In this document: positions 7,976 to 15,549 of the stretch, piece after piece
Position numbering within the stretch: position 1 is the stretch's first letter
How the letters are laid out: every line of letters starts with the position of its first letter
Source of the DNA: CAG-103 sp963627135
GTDB lineage: Bacteria > Bacillota > Clostridia > Oscillospirales > Oscillospiraceae
DNA length: 64,000 nucleotides
Assembly (NCBI GenBank): GCA_963627135.1
Contig: CAVFZY010000020.1
Span: 1-64,000, forward strand
Direction of reading: 5' to 3'
Program-made: the position numbers and the translations under genes
The notes under the pieces: generated by a model
What the model was told of the DNA's origin: nothing
Database searches by the model: none
The model's input: the letters and a program-made list of their open reading frames with translations, nothing else

Positions 7976-8797
7976 TCAATGCAGAATGTGCACGTGTAGA
8001 AACGCCGCCACACCGTCGCGATCATTGGTTTCGGTCACAAAGTCACAGACCGCGCGCACCTCGGGTGCGGCATTGCCCATTGCAATGCTCGTGCCGGCAG
8101 CGCGCAGCATACGCAGATCGTTGGAGCTATCGCCGAAGGCGATGGTATCCGCAGCCGGGATGCCCAAATGCTGCGCGAGCGCGAGCAGCGCCCTGCCCTT
8201 ATCCGCATCAGCCGCATTGAGCTCCAGATTGTTGCGGAAGGATGACGTGACCAGGATCTCCGGGAACGCCGCCGCGATCTCTGCCCGGGCGGTCTCCCGC
8301 TCGGCCATGTCACGAAAGCAGAGTTGCACCTTCTGGACCGGTTGACCATTTTTTCGCAGAAAGGCCTTCAAATCATCCACCGGGGCGCGGGTCCGCCGCA
8401 GGAGCGTGACAACTTCCTCATCGGCATTATAATAGCGCACCCGCTCCAGAAACGACCGATCCACCCAGCCGGTGTCGTTCCAGTAGCAGTCATACATCGC
8501 ATCATAGCGCGCGGCAAAATCGAGCAGACGCAGGCAGGTATCGAGCGCGATCTCCGCGCGCAGGAGCACCTCCCCTGTGCGTGTGTCCGAAACCTTTGCA
8601 CCGTTGATGGTAATGGCATAGTGCAGGAACGGAAACGCCATCACCTGCTCCGGGATTGCCCGGAGGGCGCGTCCGGTCGCGGGGACGATCACGTTCCCCT
8701 GCTCGGCCGCAAGCGAAAGCGCGGCAAAATTCCGCAGCGAGACGACCTGGTCCGAATTGAGCAGGGTCCCGTCCAGATCCAGAGCGATCAGTTTCAT
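7976..8797 (-). CDS. Cof-type HAD-superfamily phosphatase
   Basis: The 273-residue protein is a cytosolic phosphatase of the Cof/YbiV group, which act on sugar phosphates, FMN or PLP. Motif I is LDLDGTLLNS at the N-terminus, with the two catalytic Asp; motif II lies in ITINGAKV; motif IV is FGDSSNDLRMLRAAG near residue 220; a C2-type cap fills the middle. ATG at 8797 was chosen because AGGAGG stands seven bases upstream. It lies just after the tRNA operon terminator, with no promoter visible in between, so it may depend on read-through. The substrate is unknown. Confidence 0.9.
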   Translation of the reverse strand: MKLIALDLDGTLLNSDQVVSLRNFAALSLAAEQGNVIVPATGRALRAIPEQVMAFPFLHYAITINGAKVSDTRTGEVLLRAEIALDTCLRLLDFAARYDAMYDCYWNDTGWVDRSFLERVRYYNADEEVVTLLRRTRAPVDDLKAFLRKNGQPVQKVQLCFRDMAERETARAEIAAAFPEILVTSSFRNNLELNAADADKGRALLALAQHLGIPAADTIAFGDSSNDLRMLRAAGTSIAMGNAAPEVRAVCDFVTETNDRDGVAAFLHVHILH

Positions 8798-8816
8798 AAG
8801 CACCTCCTGAAATAAG

Positions 8817-8847
8817 AAAATCCTGTGTTCAAAGAACACAGGATTTT
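8817..8847 (-). terminator. Terminator of the tRNA operon
   Basis: A perfect 14-bp stem (8817-8830 with 8834-8847) follows two bases after the CCA end of tRNA-Val and runs into a T-rich stretch on the minus strand. Confidence 0.88.
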
Positions 8848-8849
8848 GC

Positions 8850-8926
8850 TGGTGGAGACTAATGGGCTCGAACCATCGACCTCATGCGTGTGAAGCATGC
8901 GCTCTAACCAGCTGAGCTAAGCCTCC
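8850..8926 (-). tRNA. tRNA-Val (anticodon CAC)
   Basis: Read on the minus strand, a complete cloverleaf begins GGAGGCT and ends AGTCTCC plus encoded ACCA. The anticodon loop is TTCACAC, giving CAC for GUG codons. It is the last gene of a Met-Glu-Val tRNA operon. Confidence 0.95.
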
Positions 8927-8929
8927 AAA

Positions 8930-9004
8930 TGGTGACCCGTACGGGACTCGAACCCATGTTACCGCCGTGAAAGGGCGGTGTCTTAACCACTTGACCAACG
9001 GGCC
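8930..9004 (-). tRNA. tRNA-Glu (anticodon TTC)
   Basis: The cloverleaf begins GGCCCGT and ends ACGGGTC plus encoded ACCA. The anticodon loop CTTTCAC sits on a GC-rich CCGCC/GGCGG stem, giving TTC. It is the middle gene of the tRNA operon. Confidence 0.96.
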
Positions 9005-9010
9005 TAAGAT

Positions 9011-9034
9011 GGGATGCTGCAGGTACAGCATCCC
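9011..9034 (-). repeat. Hairpin between tRNA-Met and tRNA-Glu
   Basis: GGGATGCTG and CAGCATCCC face each other in the spacer between the two tRNAs. There is no T-run, so a role in precursor processing is more likely than termination. Confidence 0.5.
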
Positions 9035-9037
9035 CTT

Positions 9038-9114
9038 TGGTAGCGGCACCTGGATTCGAACCGGGGACACTTCGGGTATGAACCGAATGCTCTGGCCAAC
9101 TGAGCTATGCCGCC
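9038..9114 (-). tRNA. tRNA-Met, elongator type (anticodon CAT)
   Basis: The gene begins GGCGGCA and ends TGCCGCT plus encoded ACCA; the anticodon loop TTCATAC gives CAT. The first pair is G-U rather than the unpaired C-A of initiator tRNA, and the anticodon stem lacks the three G-C pairs of an initiator, so it is the elongator form. The T-stem CCCGG/CCAGG has a C-A mismatch at the middle pair (51-63). A CAT tRNA modified to read AUA Ile codons is a less likely alternative. Confidence 0.9.
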
Positions 9115-9148
9115 ATATTGTTCGCGTCTCGACAACTGCCAAACGCAA

Positions 9149-9182
9149 GGAGCATTGTACCAAACAATGCTCCCTTTGTCAA
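9149..9182 (-). promoter_or_regulatory. Promoter of the tRNA operon inside a perfect palindrome
   Basis: On the minus strand TTGACA (9182-9177) and TACAAT (9159-9154) are 17 nt apart. Two 10-bp arms (9149-9158 and 9164-9173) form an inverted repeat that covers most of the spacer and the -10. The hairpin may also end spoIIQ transcription. Confidence 0.8.
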
Positions 9183-9201
9183 TAAGTTTTGCGGCGAATT
9201 T

Positions 9202-9897
9202 TTAATTTTTTTGCGGCAGATAATCCAGCGGCGACACGCTCTGGCCGGAGGCCGCAACCGACAGATGCAGGTGGCTCTCCTGTGCCGACTCGCAGCCGGC
9301 GGAATCGCCGACCGAGCCGATGGTGTCCCCAACGGAAACCTGATCGCCGACGTTCACCGTCGGAATCGACTCAAGATTGGCGTACGTGCACCGCAGGCCG
9401 TCCTCCCGCTCGGTCACGACGGTCGTGCCATACAGATCGTCATAATACACCTTCGTGACCGTGCCGGACGCCATGGCCGAGACGACCGTGCCGTATTTGG
9501 CCTCAATGTCAATACCGTCATGCGTGCGCCAGTCCGACATGGTCTCGTCATAGGCCAGCGCCGTCATGGCGTACGGCCGCAGCACGGCGCCGTCCACCGG
9601 CCAGACATACTTGTCCTGCGCCGCCGTCTCGGCGGCGTCCTCGGCCGGAATTTTCGGCTCCGGTGTTATCTCCGGCGTGGGCACCGGCGTCGCCGGCACG
9701 GGAATCGTCAGCGCGGGCGTCACTTCCAGCACCGCGTTCTGATCGCGTCCGTCATCCATAGTCTTCGTACCCGACAGCAGTGACCAGGCGGAAACGCCGA
9801 TCACCGCTGCGCACAGGACGAGGGCTATGTAAAAGCCCTTGCCTTCGATGAAGCGTACGGATTTCTTTTCCGGTTTCTTGTCCTTGTTCGGTTCCAT
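9202..9897 (-). CDS. spoIIQ: SpoIIQ-like membrane-anchored LytM/M23 domain protein
   Basis: The 231-residue protein has a short cytosolic N-terminus, one membrane segment (about 22-42), a Pro/Thr-rich linker and a LytM/M23 domain. The zinc ligands are present: THDGID gives His and Asp and HLHLSV gives the HxH pair, so the domain is probably active, unlike SpoIIQ of Bacillus. SpoIIQ is the forespore partner of SpoIIIAH in the channel that joins forespore and mother cell. The SpoIIQ role is supported by a sigma-F-type promoter directly upstream (9934-9963) nested in the eno terminator. ATG at 9897 follows GGAGGG. Another cell-wall M23 peptidase remains possible. Confidence 0.8.
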   Translation of the reverse strand: MEPNKDKKPEKKSVRFIEGKGFYIALVLCAAVIGVSAWSLLSGTKTMDDGRDQNAVLEVTPALTIPVPATPVPTPEITPEPKIPAEDAAETAAQDKYVWPVDGAVLRPYAMTALAYDETMSDWRTHDGIDIEAKYGTVVSAMASGTVTKVYYDDLYGTTVVTEREDGLRCTYANLESIPTVNVGDQVSVGDTIGSVGDSAGCESAQESHLHLSVAASGQSVSPLDYLPQKN

Positions 9898-9913
9898 CGT
9901 GTTTCCCTCCAAG

Positions 9914-9960
9914 AAAAAAGGTGTTTGCATGGGTATTGTCACCCACGCAAACACCTTTTA
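9914..9960 (-). terminator. Intrinsic terminator of eno, overlapping the spoIIQ promoter
   Basis: On the minus strand AAAAGGTGTTTGCGTGGG (9959-9942) pairs with a 3' arm at 9933-9916 around an 8-nt loop, followed by T residues. It lies just after the eno stop at 9977. Confidence 0.88.
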
Positions 9961-9963
9961 TAC
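9934..9963 (-). promoter_or_regulatory. Sigma-F-type promoter of the spoIIQ-like gene
   Basis: GTATA (9963-9959), 15 nt, then GGTGACAATA (9943-9934) match the sigma-F consensus GYWTA and GGNNANANTR at every defined position. The -10 fills the loop of the eno terminator hairpin and transcription would start near 9927, inside the 3' arm. Confidence 0.75.
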
Positions 9964-9976
9964 CGGTTTTGGAAAA

Positions 9977-11269
9977 TTACTTTTTGATGCTGAAGAATGC
10001 ATCCTTACCAGGATACTGCGCTACGTCAAACAGCTCGTCCTCGATGCGCAGGAGCTGGTTGTACTTCGCGACGCGGTCGGTGCGGCTCGGCGCGCCGGTC
10101 TTGATCTGGCCGGCGTTGACGGCGACGGAGATGTCTGCGATCGTGGTGTCCTCCGTCTCGCCGGAGCGGTGCGAAACGACGGCCGTCCAGCCGGCGCGGT
10201 GCGCCATCTGGATGGCGTCGAGCGTCTCGGTCAGGGTGCCGATCTGGTTGAGCTTGATAAGCACGGCATTGGCAGCGCCGAGCTCGATACCCTTCTTGAT
10301 GCGCTGAACGTTCGTGACAAACAGATCGTCTCCGACGAGCTGGATCTTCTTGCCGAGGCGGTCCATGAGCATCTTCCAGCCTTCCCAGTCGTCCTCGGCC
10401 ATGCCGTCCTCCAGGGAGATGATCGGGTACTTCTCCACAAAATCGGCATACATATCGACCATCTGTTCGCGAGTCATGATGATGCCGCGCTTCGGCAGAT
10501 GATAGCAGCCGTCCTCGGCGTTGAACCACTCGGAGCAGGCGCTGTCGATGGCGATCATGAAATCGTCATACGGCTTGTAGCCGGCCAGTTCGATGGCCTT
10601 GACGAGCGCCTTGAGCGCGTCCTCGTCGCTGTCAAGGTTCGGCGCATAGCCGCCCTCGTCGCCCACACCGGAGGCCGGGACGACCTTCTTGAGCACGTGG
10701 AACACTTCCGAGCACATACGCAGCGCCTCGGAGAAGCTCTTGGCACCGACGGGCATGATCATGAACTCCTGAATATCCACGTTACTGCCTGTGGCGTGCG
10801 CGCCGCCGTTGAGCACGTTCATCATCGGCACCGGGAGGGTCTTGGCATTGCAGCCGCCGATGTAGTTATACAGGCTCTGGCCGGTCGCCAGCGCGCCGGC
10901 CTTCGCGCACGCGAGGGACACACCGAGGATGGCGTTGGCGCCGAGGCGGGTCTTGTTCGGCGTGCCGTCAAGCTCGATGAGGAGCTTGTCGATCGAGGTC
11001 TGGTCGAGGACGTTCATGCCCTGCAGCGCCTCTGCAACCTCGACGTTCACGTTCTCCACGGCCTTGAGCACGCCCTTGCCGAGGTAACGGCTCTTGTCAC
11101 CGTCGCGTAGCTCGCAGGCCTCATAAATGCCGGTGGAAGCGCCGGACGGAACGGCCGCACGACCGACGGTGCCGTCGTCGAGCGTGACTTCCACTTCCAC
11201 AGTCGGGTTGCCGCGGGAGTCGAGAATTTCTCTGGCGCTAACGTCCACAATTTCAAAATAATCCTTCAT
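9977..11269 (-). CDS. eno: Enolase
   Basis: The enzyme converts 2-phosphoglycerate to phosphoenolpyruvate. It has 430 residues, the usual length. Recognisable segments are AREILDSRGNPTVEVEV at the N-terminus, SGASTGIYEA, the catalytic Glu region in PVGA..FSEALRM, the metal Asp in MIAIDSACSEW, LEDGMAEDDW, and the SHRSGETED motif with the catalytic Lys in VLIKLNQIGT. ATG at 11269 is preferred over 11275 because AAGGAG lies seven bases before it and only one before the other. It is the last gene of trmL-pgk-tpiA-gpmI-eno and is closed by a strong terminator. Confidence 0.98.
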   Translation of the reverse strand: MKDYFEIVDVSAREILDSRGNPTVEVEVTLDDGTVGRAAVPSGASTGIYEACELRDGDKSRYLGKGVLKAVENVNVEVAEALQGMNVLDQTSIDKLLIELDGTPNKTRLGANAILGVSLACAKAGALATGQSLYNYIGGCNAKTLPVPMMNVLNGGAHATGSNVDIQEFMIMPVGAKSFSEALRMCSEVFHVLKKVVPASGVGDEGGYAPNLDSDEDALKALVKAIELAGYKPYDDFMIAIDSACSEWFNAEDGCYHLPKRGIIMTREQMVDMYADFVEKYPIISLEDGMAEDDWEGWKMLMDRLGKKIQLVGDDLFVTNVQRIKKGIELGAANAVLIKLNQIGTLTETLDAIQMAHRAGWTAVVSHRSGETEDTTIADISVAVNAGQIKTGAPSRTDRVAKYNQLLRIEDELFDVAQYPGKDAFFSIKK

Positions 11270-11281
11270 GTTCATACTCCT

Positions 11282-12805
11282 TTATGATTTTTCGATAAGG
11301 CTCTCGCCTGTCATTGTGGGTTTGGGCTCGATGTGCATGAGTTCGAGCATGGTGGGTGCGATATCGGAAAGACGTCCGCACGGGCGCAGCGGCAGATCTC
11401 TGCCGACGAGCACCAGCGGCACGAGATTCGTCGTGTGTGCCGTGTTCGGCGAACCGTCCGGCTCGACCATGCGGTCGGCGTTGCCGTGGTCGGCGGTGAC
11501 GAGCAGCGTGTAGCCCATCTCCTGCGCCGCCGCAACGGCCTCGCCGAGGCAGCGGTCCACGCACTCGACCGCCTGAATGGCAGCCGACATCGCGCCCGTG
11601 TGGCCGACCATGTCGCAGTTGGCAAAGTTGCAGACGATCATGTCATATGTACCGGTGCGGATGCGCTTAACAAGCTCGTCCTTGACCTGGACGGCGCTCA
11701 TCTCGGGGATGAGGTCATAGGTCGGATACTCGCGCGGTGACGGGATGAGCACGCGGTCCTCACCGGGATACTGTGTCTCCGCACCGCCGTTGAAGAAGAA
11801 CGTGACGTGTGCGTATTTCTCCGTTTCCGCGATGCGCAGCTGGCGCAGACCGTGGGCGCTGACGATCTCGCCGAGCGTATCGTGTAGCTCCTCGGGCGGA
11901 AACGCGACCGGGAGATCGGTGAGCTTCTCATCGTAACGCGTCGTGCAGACATAGTGCAGGTTTTCCGCAACGGCCTTGCGCGCGAAGCCATCAAAATCCG
12001 GCTGCGTGAGCGCATAGGTCATTTCCCGCGCACGATCGGGGCGGAAATTCATGAAGACAACGCTGTCACCGGACTGAATGCGCCCATTCGGAACGCAGAC
12101 AACGGGCTTAACGAATTCATCCGTCACGCCGGCGGCGTAGCTGGCCTCCATCGCGTGGACAGGGTCTGGATCCTGTATGCCCTCGCCGCAGATCATGGCG
12201 TTGTAGCTGGCCTCGATGCGGTCCCAGCGCTTGTCGCGGTCCATACCGTAGAAGCGACCCTGCAGCGTCGCGATCTTGCCGGTACCGAGTTCGGCACAGT
12301 AGTCGCGCAGTTGCCGGACATAGCCCTCGCCGCTCGTGGGCGCGACGTCGCGCCCGTCGAGGAAGCAGTGCAGGTATACACGCCCGATGCCGCGGTCATG
12401 CGCCATTTTTACCATGGCAAGGATGTGCCGGATGTGGCTGTGCACGCCGCCGTCGGACAGCAGACCGAGGATATGCAGGGCCTTACCGTTTGCCGCATTG
12501 TCAAGGGCGGCTGCATAGACAGGATTTTCAAAAAACGTCCCGTTCTCAACGGCCTTTGTGATGCGCGGCAGGTCCTGAAACACGACGCGGCCGGAGCCGA
12601 TGTTCGTGTGGCCGACCTCGCTGTTGCCCATCTGGCCGTCCGGCAGGCCGACATCCAGCCCGGAGGCGGACAGCTTCGTGTGCGGCCAACGCTGCAGCAG
12701 GCTGTCCATGACCGGGGTCTGAGCCATGTAAATGGCGTTGCCGTTGTTCGGCTCGCCGATGCCATAGCCGTCAAGGATGATCAGTGCGACTTTCTCGTTG
12801 CTCAT
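11282..12805 (-). CDS. gpmI: 2,3-bisphosphoglycerate-independent phosphoglycerate mutase
   Basis: This Mn-dependent enzyme interconverts 3- and 2-phosphoglycerate. It has 507 residues, normal for the family. It starts with the alkaline-phosphatase-type metal site LIILDGYGIGEP, followed by GNSEVGHTNIGSGRVVFQDL, whose Ser carries the phosphoryl group. The substrate-binding segments HCFLDGRDVAP and NFRPDRARE and the C-terminal metal site VTADHGNADRM are intact. It overlaps the tpiA stop by four bases and precedes eno by 12 bases, so the three are translationally close. Confidence 0.98.
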   Translation of the reverse strand: MSNEKVALIILDGYGIGEPNNGNAIYMAQTPVMDSLLQRWPHTKLSASGLDVGLPDGQMGNSEVGHTNIGSGRVVFQDLPRITKAVENGTFFENPVYAAALDNAANGKALHILGLLSDGGVHSHIRHILAMVKMAHDRGIGRVYLHCFLDGRDVAPTSGEGYVRQLRDYCAELGTGKIATLQGRFYGMDRDKRWDRIEASYNAMICGEGIQDPDPVHAMEASYAAGVTDEFVKPVVCVPNGRIQSGDSVVFMNFRPDRAREMTYALTQPDFDGFARKAVAENLHYVCTTRYDEKLTDLPVAFPPEELHDTLGEIVSAHGLRQLRIAETEKYAHVTFFFNGGAETQYPGEDRVLIPSPREYPTYDLIPEMSAVQVKDELVKRIRTGTYDMIVCNFANCDMVGHTGAMSAAIQAVECVDRCLGEAVAAAQEMGYTLLVTADHGNADRMVEPDGSPNTAHTTNLVPLVLVGRDLPLRPCGRLSDIAPTMLELMHIEPKPTMTGESLIEKS

Positions 12806-13584
12806 TCGCAGGCTCCCTGCGCAGTCGCGGCGACGATCTTCGAGAAATCGACCGGCTTGAGCGACGCGCCGCCGATCAGGCCGCCGTCGATATCCGGCTG
12901 GGCCAGCAGCTCGGCTGCATTGCCCGCGTTCATGGAGCCGCCGTAAAGGATGCTGATTGTCTGGGCCGTCTCAAGATCATAGAGCTTGCCGAGCGTAGCG
13001 CGGATGGCAGCGCAGACCTCCTGCGCCTGCGCGCTCGTGGCGGTGTTGCCGGTGCCGATGGCCCACAGTGGCTCATAGGCGATGACACAGTGCATGGCCT
13101 GCTCGGCCGTGAGGCCGGAGAAAGCCGCCGCGACCTGATAGGCCACATACGTCTCGGTCAGGTCATGCTCGCGCTGCGCAAGGCTCTCGCCGACGCAGAT
13201 GATCGGCGTGATGCTGTTATCGAGCAGGATCTTCGTCTTGGCATTGACCTGCAGGTCCGTCTCGCCGTGGTAGCTGCGGCGCTCACTGTGGCCGACGATG
13301 CAGTACTGGGCGCCGAGGTCGCTGAGCTGCTCGGCGGACACCTCGCCGGTGAACGCACCGTGCTGGTGCTCCGACACGTCCTGTGCACCAATGCCGAGGC
13401 GGCAGCCCTGCCCCGCCGTCTCCAGCGCGGCAATGAGCGGATACGGCACGCAGATAACCACGTCGCAGCAGCGCTCGGCAGGAAGATTCGCCTGCAGCTC
13501 CTGCGCGAAGGCCGGGATCTCGGCCACGCGCTTATTGAGTTTCCAATTGCCGGCGATGATTGCTTTTCTCTCTTTCAAATTCAT
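12802..13584 (-). CDS. tpiA: Triosephosphate isomerase
   Basis: The 260-residue TIM-barrel enzyme interconverts dihydroxyacetone phosphate and glyceraldehyde 3-phosphate. Catalytic residues are visible: Lys in AGNWKLN, His in VGHSERR and Glu in AYEPLWAIGTG, with the phosphate-binding ILYGGSMNAGNA. ATG at 13584 has AAGGAA nine bases upstream; an in-frame TTG two codons earlier is less likely. It lies between pgk and gpmI in the glycolytic operon. Confidence 0.98.
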   Translation of the reverse strand: MNLKERKAIIAGNWKLNKRVAEIPAFAQELQANLPAERCCDVVICVPYPLIAALETAGQGCRLGIGAQDVSEHQHGAFTGEVSAEQLSDLGAQYCIVGHSERRSYHGETDLQVNAKTKILLDNSITPIICVGESLAQREHDLTETYVAYQVAAAFSGLTAEQAMHCVIAYEPLWAIGTGNTATSAQAQEVCAAIRATLGKLYDLETAQTISILYGGSMNAGNAAELLAQPDIDGGLIGGASLKPVDFSKIVAATAQGACE

Positions 13585-13607
13585 ATTCAATGATTCCTTT
13601 CTGCGAC

Positions 13608-14801
13608 TTACTTATCCAGCAGACACGCAACACCCGGCAGCTCCTTACCTTCCAGAAACTCCAGCGAGGCGCCGCCGCCGGTGGAGATATGCGTCATCTT
13701 ATCGGCGAAGCCGAGCTTTTCGACCGCGGCGGCCGAGTCGCCGCCGCCGACGATCGTGACCGCGCCGGACTCTGCCAGCGCTGCCGCGATGGCTTCTGTG
13801 CCCGTGGCAAAGGCCGGGAACTCAAACACGCCCATCGGGCCGTTCCAGACGACGGTATCGGCGTCCTTGACAGCCTCCGTGAACAATTGAATGGTTTCCG
13901 GGCCAATGTCAAGGCCCATCCAGTCGGCCGGAATGGCATTGGTCGGCACGACCTTGCGCGCACAGTCGGCAGCGAACCGGTCACCGGCCATGGTGTCCAC
14001 CGGGAGCAGCAGCTTCACGCCGCGGTCTTTCGCCTTCTGGATCATCTCAAGCGCATAGTCCATCTTGTCAGCCTCGAGCAGAGACGTGCCGATCTCGCCG
14101 CCCTGCGCCTTGACGAACGTATAGGCCATACCACCGCCGATGATGATCGTGTCGGCCTTTTCGAGCAGATTGTTGATGACGCCGATCTTATCGGACACCT
14201 TCGCGCCGCCGAGAATGGCCACGAACGGGCGCTTCGGATCCTCGAGCGCCTTGCCCATGACGGACAGCTCTTTCTCGATCAGCAGTCCGGCATAAGCGGG
14301 CAGATACGCCGCGACACCGGCGGTGGAAGCGTGCGCACGGTGCACCGTGCCGAACGCATCGGAGACATAGATCTCCGCCATGGAGGCAAGCTCCTTGGCA
14401 AATTCGGGATCGTTTTTCTCCTCGCGGGGATCAAAGCGCATGTTCTCCAGCAACAGGAGCTGGCCCGGCTGCAGCGCAGCCGCCTTGGCCTGGGCGTCCT
14501 CACCGACGATATCCTTGGCGAAGATGACTTCCATGCCCAGCAGCTCCGACAGACGCTTGGCCACCGGGGCGAGCGTGAGGCTCTCTTTCCACGTGCCCTT
14601 CGGCTTGCCGAGGTGTGAGCAGGCAATCACGGCGGCGCCGTTGTCGAGCAGATAGCGGATGGTCGGCAGCGCAGCCACGATGCGCTTATCGCTCGTGATC
14701 TCGCCGGTCGTTTTGTCCTGCGGGACATTGAAGTCGCAGCGCAGGAGCACTTTTTTTCCGGAAAGCGGGACGTCCCTGACGGTCATTTTGTTGTAGTTCA
14801 T
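13608..14801 (-). CDS. pgk: Phosphoglycerate kinase
   Basis: The kinase transfers the acyl phosphate of 1,3-bisphosphoglycerate to ADP. It has 397 residues. The substrate site is in VLLRCDFNVPQD; further marks are SHLGKPKG, a VSDAFGTVHRAHAST segment and the hinge and nucleotide site GGGDSAAAVEK followed by STGGGASLEFLEGKELPG. AGGAGG lies seven bases before the ATG. No gapA is in this cluster, so glyceraldehyde-3-phosphate dehydrogenase must be encoded elsewhere. It follows trmL by 48 bases and may share its promoter. Confidence 0.98.
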   Translation of the reverse strand: MNYNKMTVRDVPLSGKKVLLRCDFNVPQDKTTGEITSDKRIVAALPTIRYLLDNGAAVIACSHLGKPKGTWKESLTLAPVAKRLSELLGMEVIFAKDIVGEDAQAKAAALQPGQLLLLENMRFDPREEKNDPEFAKELASMAEIYVSDAFGTVHRAHASTAGVAAYLPAYAGLLIEKELSVMGKALEDPKRPFVAILGGAKVSDKIGVINNLLEKADTIIIGGGMAYTFVKAQGGEIGTSLLEADKMDYALEMIQKAKDRGVKLLLPVDTMAGDRFAADCARKVVPTNAIPADWMGLDIGPETIQLFTEAVKDADTVVWNGPMGVFEFPAFATGTEAIAAALAESGAVTIVGGGDSAAAVEKLGFADKMTHISTGGGASLEFLEGKELPGVACLLDK

Positions 14802-14849
14802 CTTGCTTCCTCCTGTTTTGTGATTTCACACAGGCGTGTGATGTGGTAT

Positions 14850-15326
14850 TCAGACATTCAGATCGATCTGCCCGAGCATGTTCTGCTGGCGCAGCGCTTC
14901 ATAGCACAAAATCGCCGCAGAGTTGGACAGATTCAGGCTGCGCGCCTCCGCGCACATGGGGATGCGCAGGCAATGATCGGCATAGCGCTCGCGCAGCCAC
15001 TCCGGCAGCCCCTTTGTCTCCTTGCCGAACATGAGCGTCACGTTCGGCGTCGAGAGATCGGCGTCCACATAGCTCACGCACGCCTTCGTCGTGAGCAGCC
15101 AGAGGTTCTCATTGCCGTTTTTGGCAAAATACTCATCGATGTTCTCATAGACCGAGATATCGACCAAGTGCCAGTAGTCAAGTCCGGCGCGCTTGACCGC
15201 GCGGTCGGAAATGTCAAACCCGAGCGGTTTGACCAGATGCAGCCGCGAGCCCGTGCAGGCACAGGTGCGGGCGATGGCGCCGGTGTTGTTCGGGATCTCC
15301 GGCTCCACCAAAACGATGTCTACCAT
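14850..15326 (-). CDS. trmL: tRNA (cytidine/uridine-34 2'-O)-methyltransferase TrmL
   Basis: This SPOUT-fold enzyme methylates the 2'-OH of the wobble base in certain tRNA-Leu species. It has 158 residues, the family length. The start VDIVLVEPEIPNNTGAIAR and the knot region LMFGKETKGLPEWL...RIPMCAEARSLNLSNSAAI, which binds SAM, are diagnostic. AGAGGA precedes the ATG. A strong promoter lies 43-71 bases upstream, and the glycolytic genes follow in the same direction. Confidence 0.95.
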   Translation of the reverse strand: MVDIVLVEPEIPNNTGAIARTCACTGSRLHLVKPLGFDISDRAVKRAGLDYWHLVDISVYENIDEYFAKNGNENLWLLTTKACVSYVDADLSTPNVTLMFGKETKGLPEWLRERYADHCLRIPMCAEARSLNLSNSAAILCYEALRQQNMLGQIDLNV

Positions 15327-15368
15327 AGTGCGTTCCTCTTACATATTTTTTCTATTTTGTCGCCTATT

Positions 15369-15397
15369 ATTTTATCCCGAAGCCGCTTTTTTTGCAA
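15369..15397 (-). promoter_or_regulatory. Sigma-A promoter for trmL and probably pgk-tpiA-gpmI-eno
   Basis: Minus-strand TTGCAA (15397-15392) and TAAAAT (15374-15369) are 17 nt apart. Confidence 0.75.
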
Positions 15398-15470
15398 TCT
15401 CCCTTTTAAATAAAGCTACCACAGGAACGCACTGGATTTCTGAACTTTTCATGAAACATGCCCAAGATGG

Positions 15471-15499
15471 TTGCGAAATGGATGAAAAAACTTTATAAT
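15471..15499 (+). promoter_or_regulatory. Sigma-A promoter for the radical SAM gene
   Basis: TTGCGA (15471-15476) and consensus TATAAT (15494-15499) are 17 nt apart, 50 bases before the start codon. Confidence 0.8.
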
Positions 15500-15549
15500 A
15501 TCCACAGAATCCATCGATTTCGCGCAAGATCCTATGCGCGGGAGGCATT

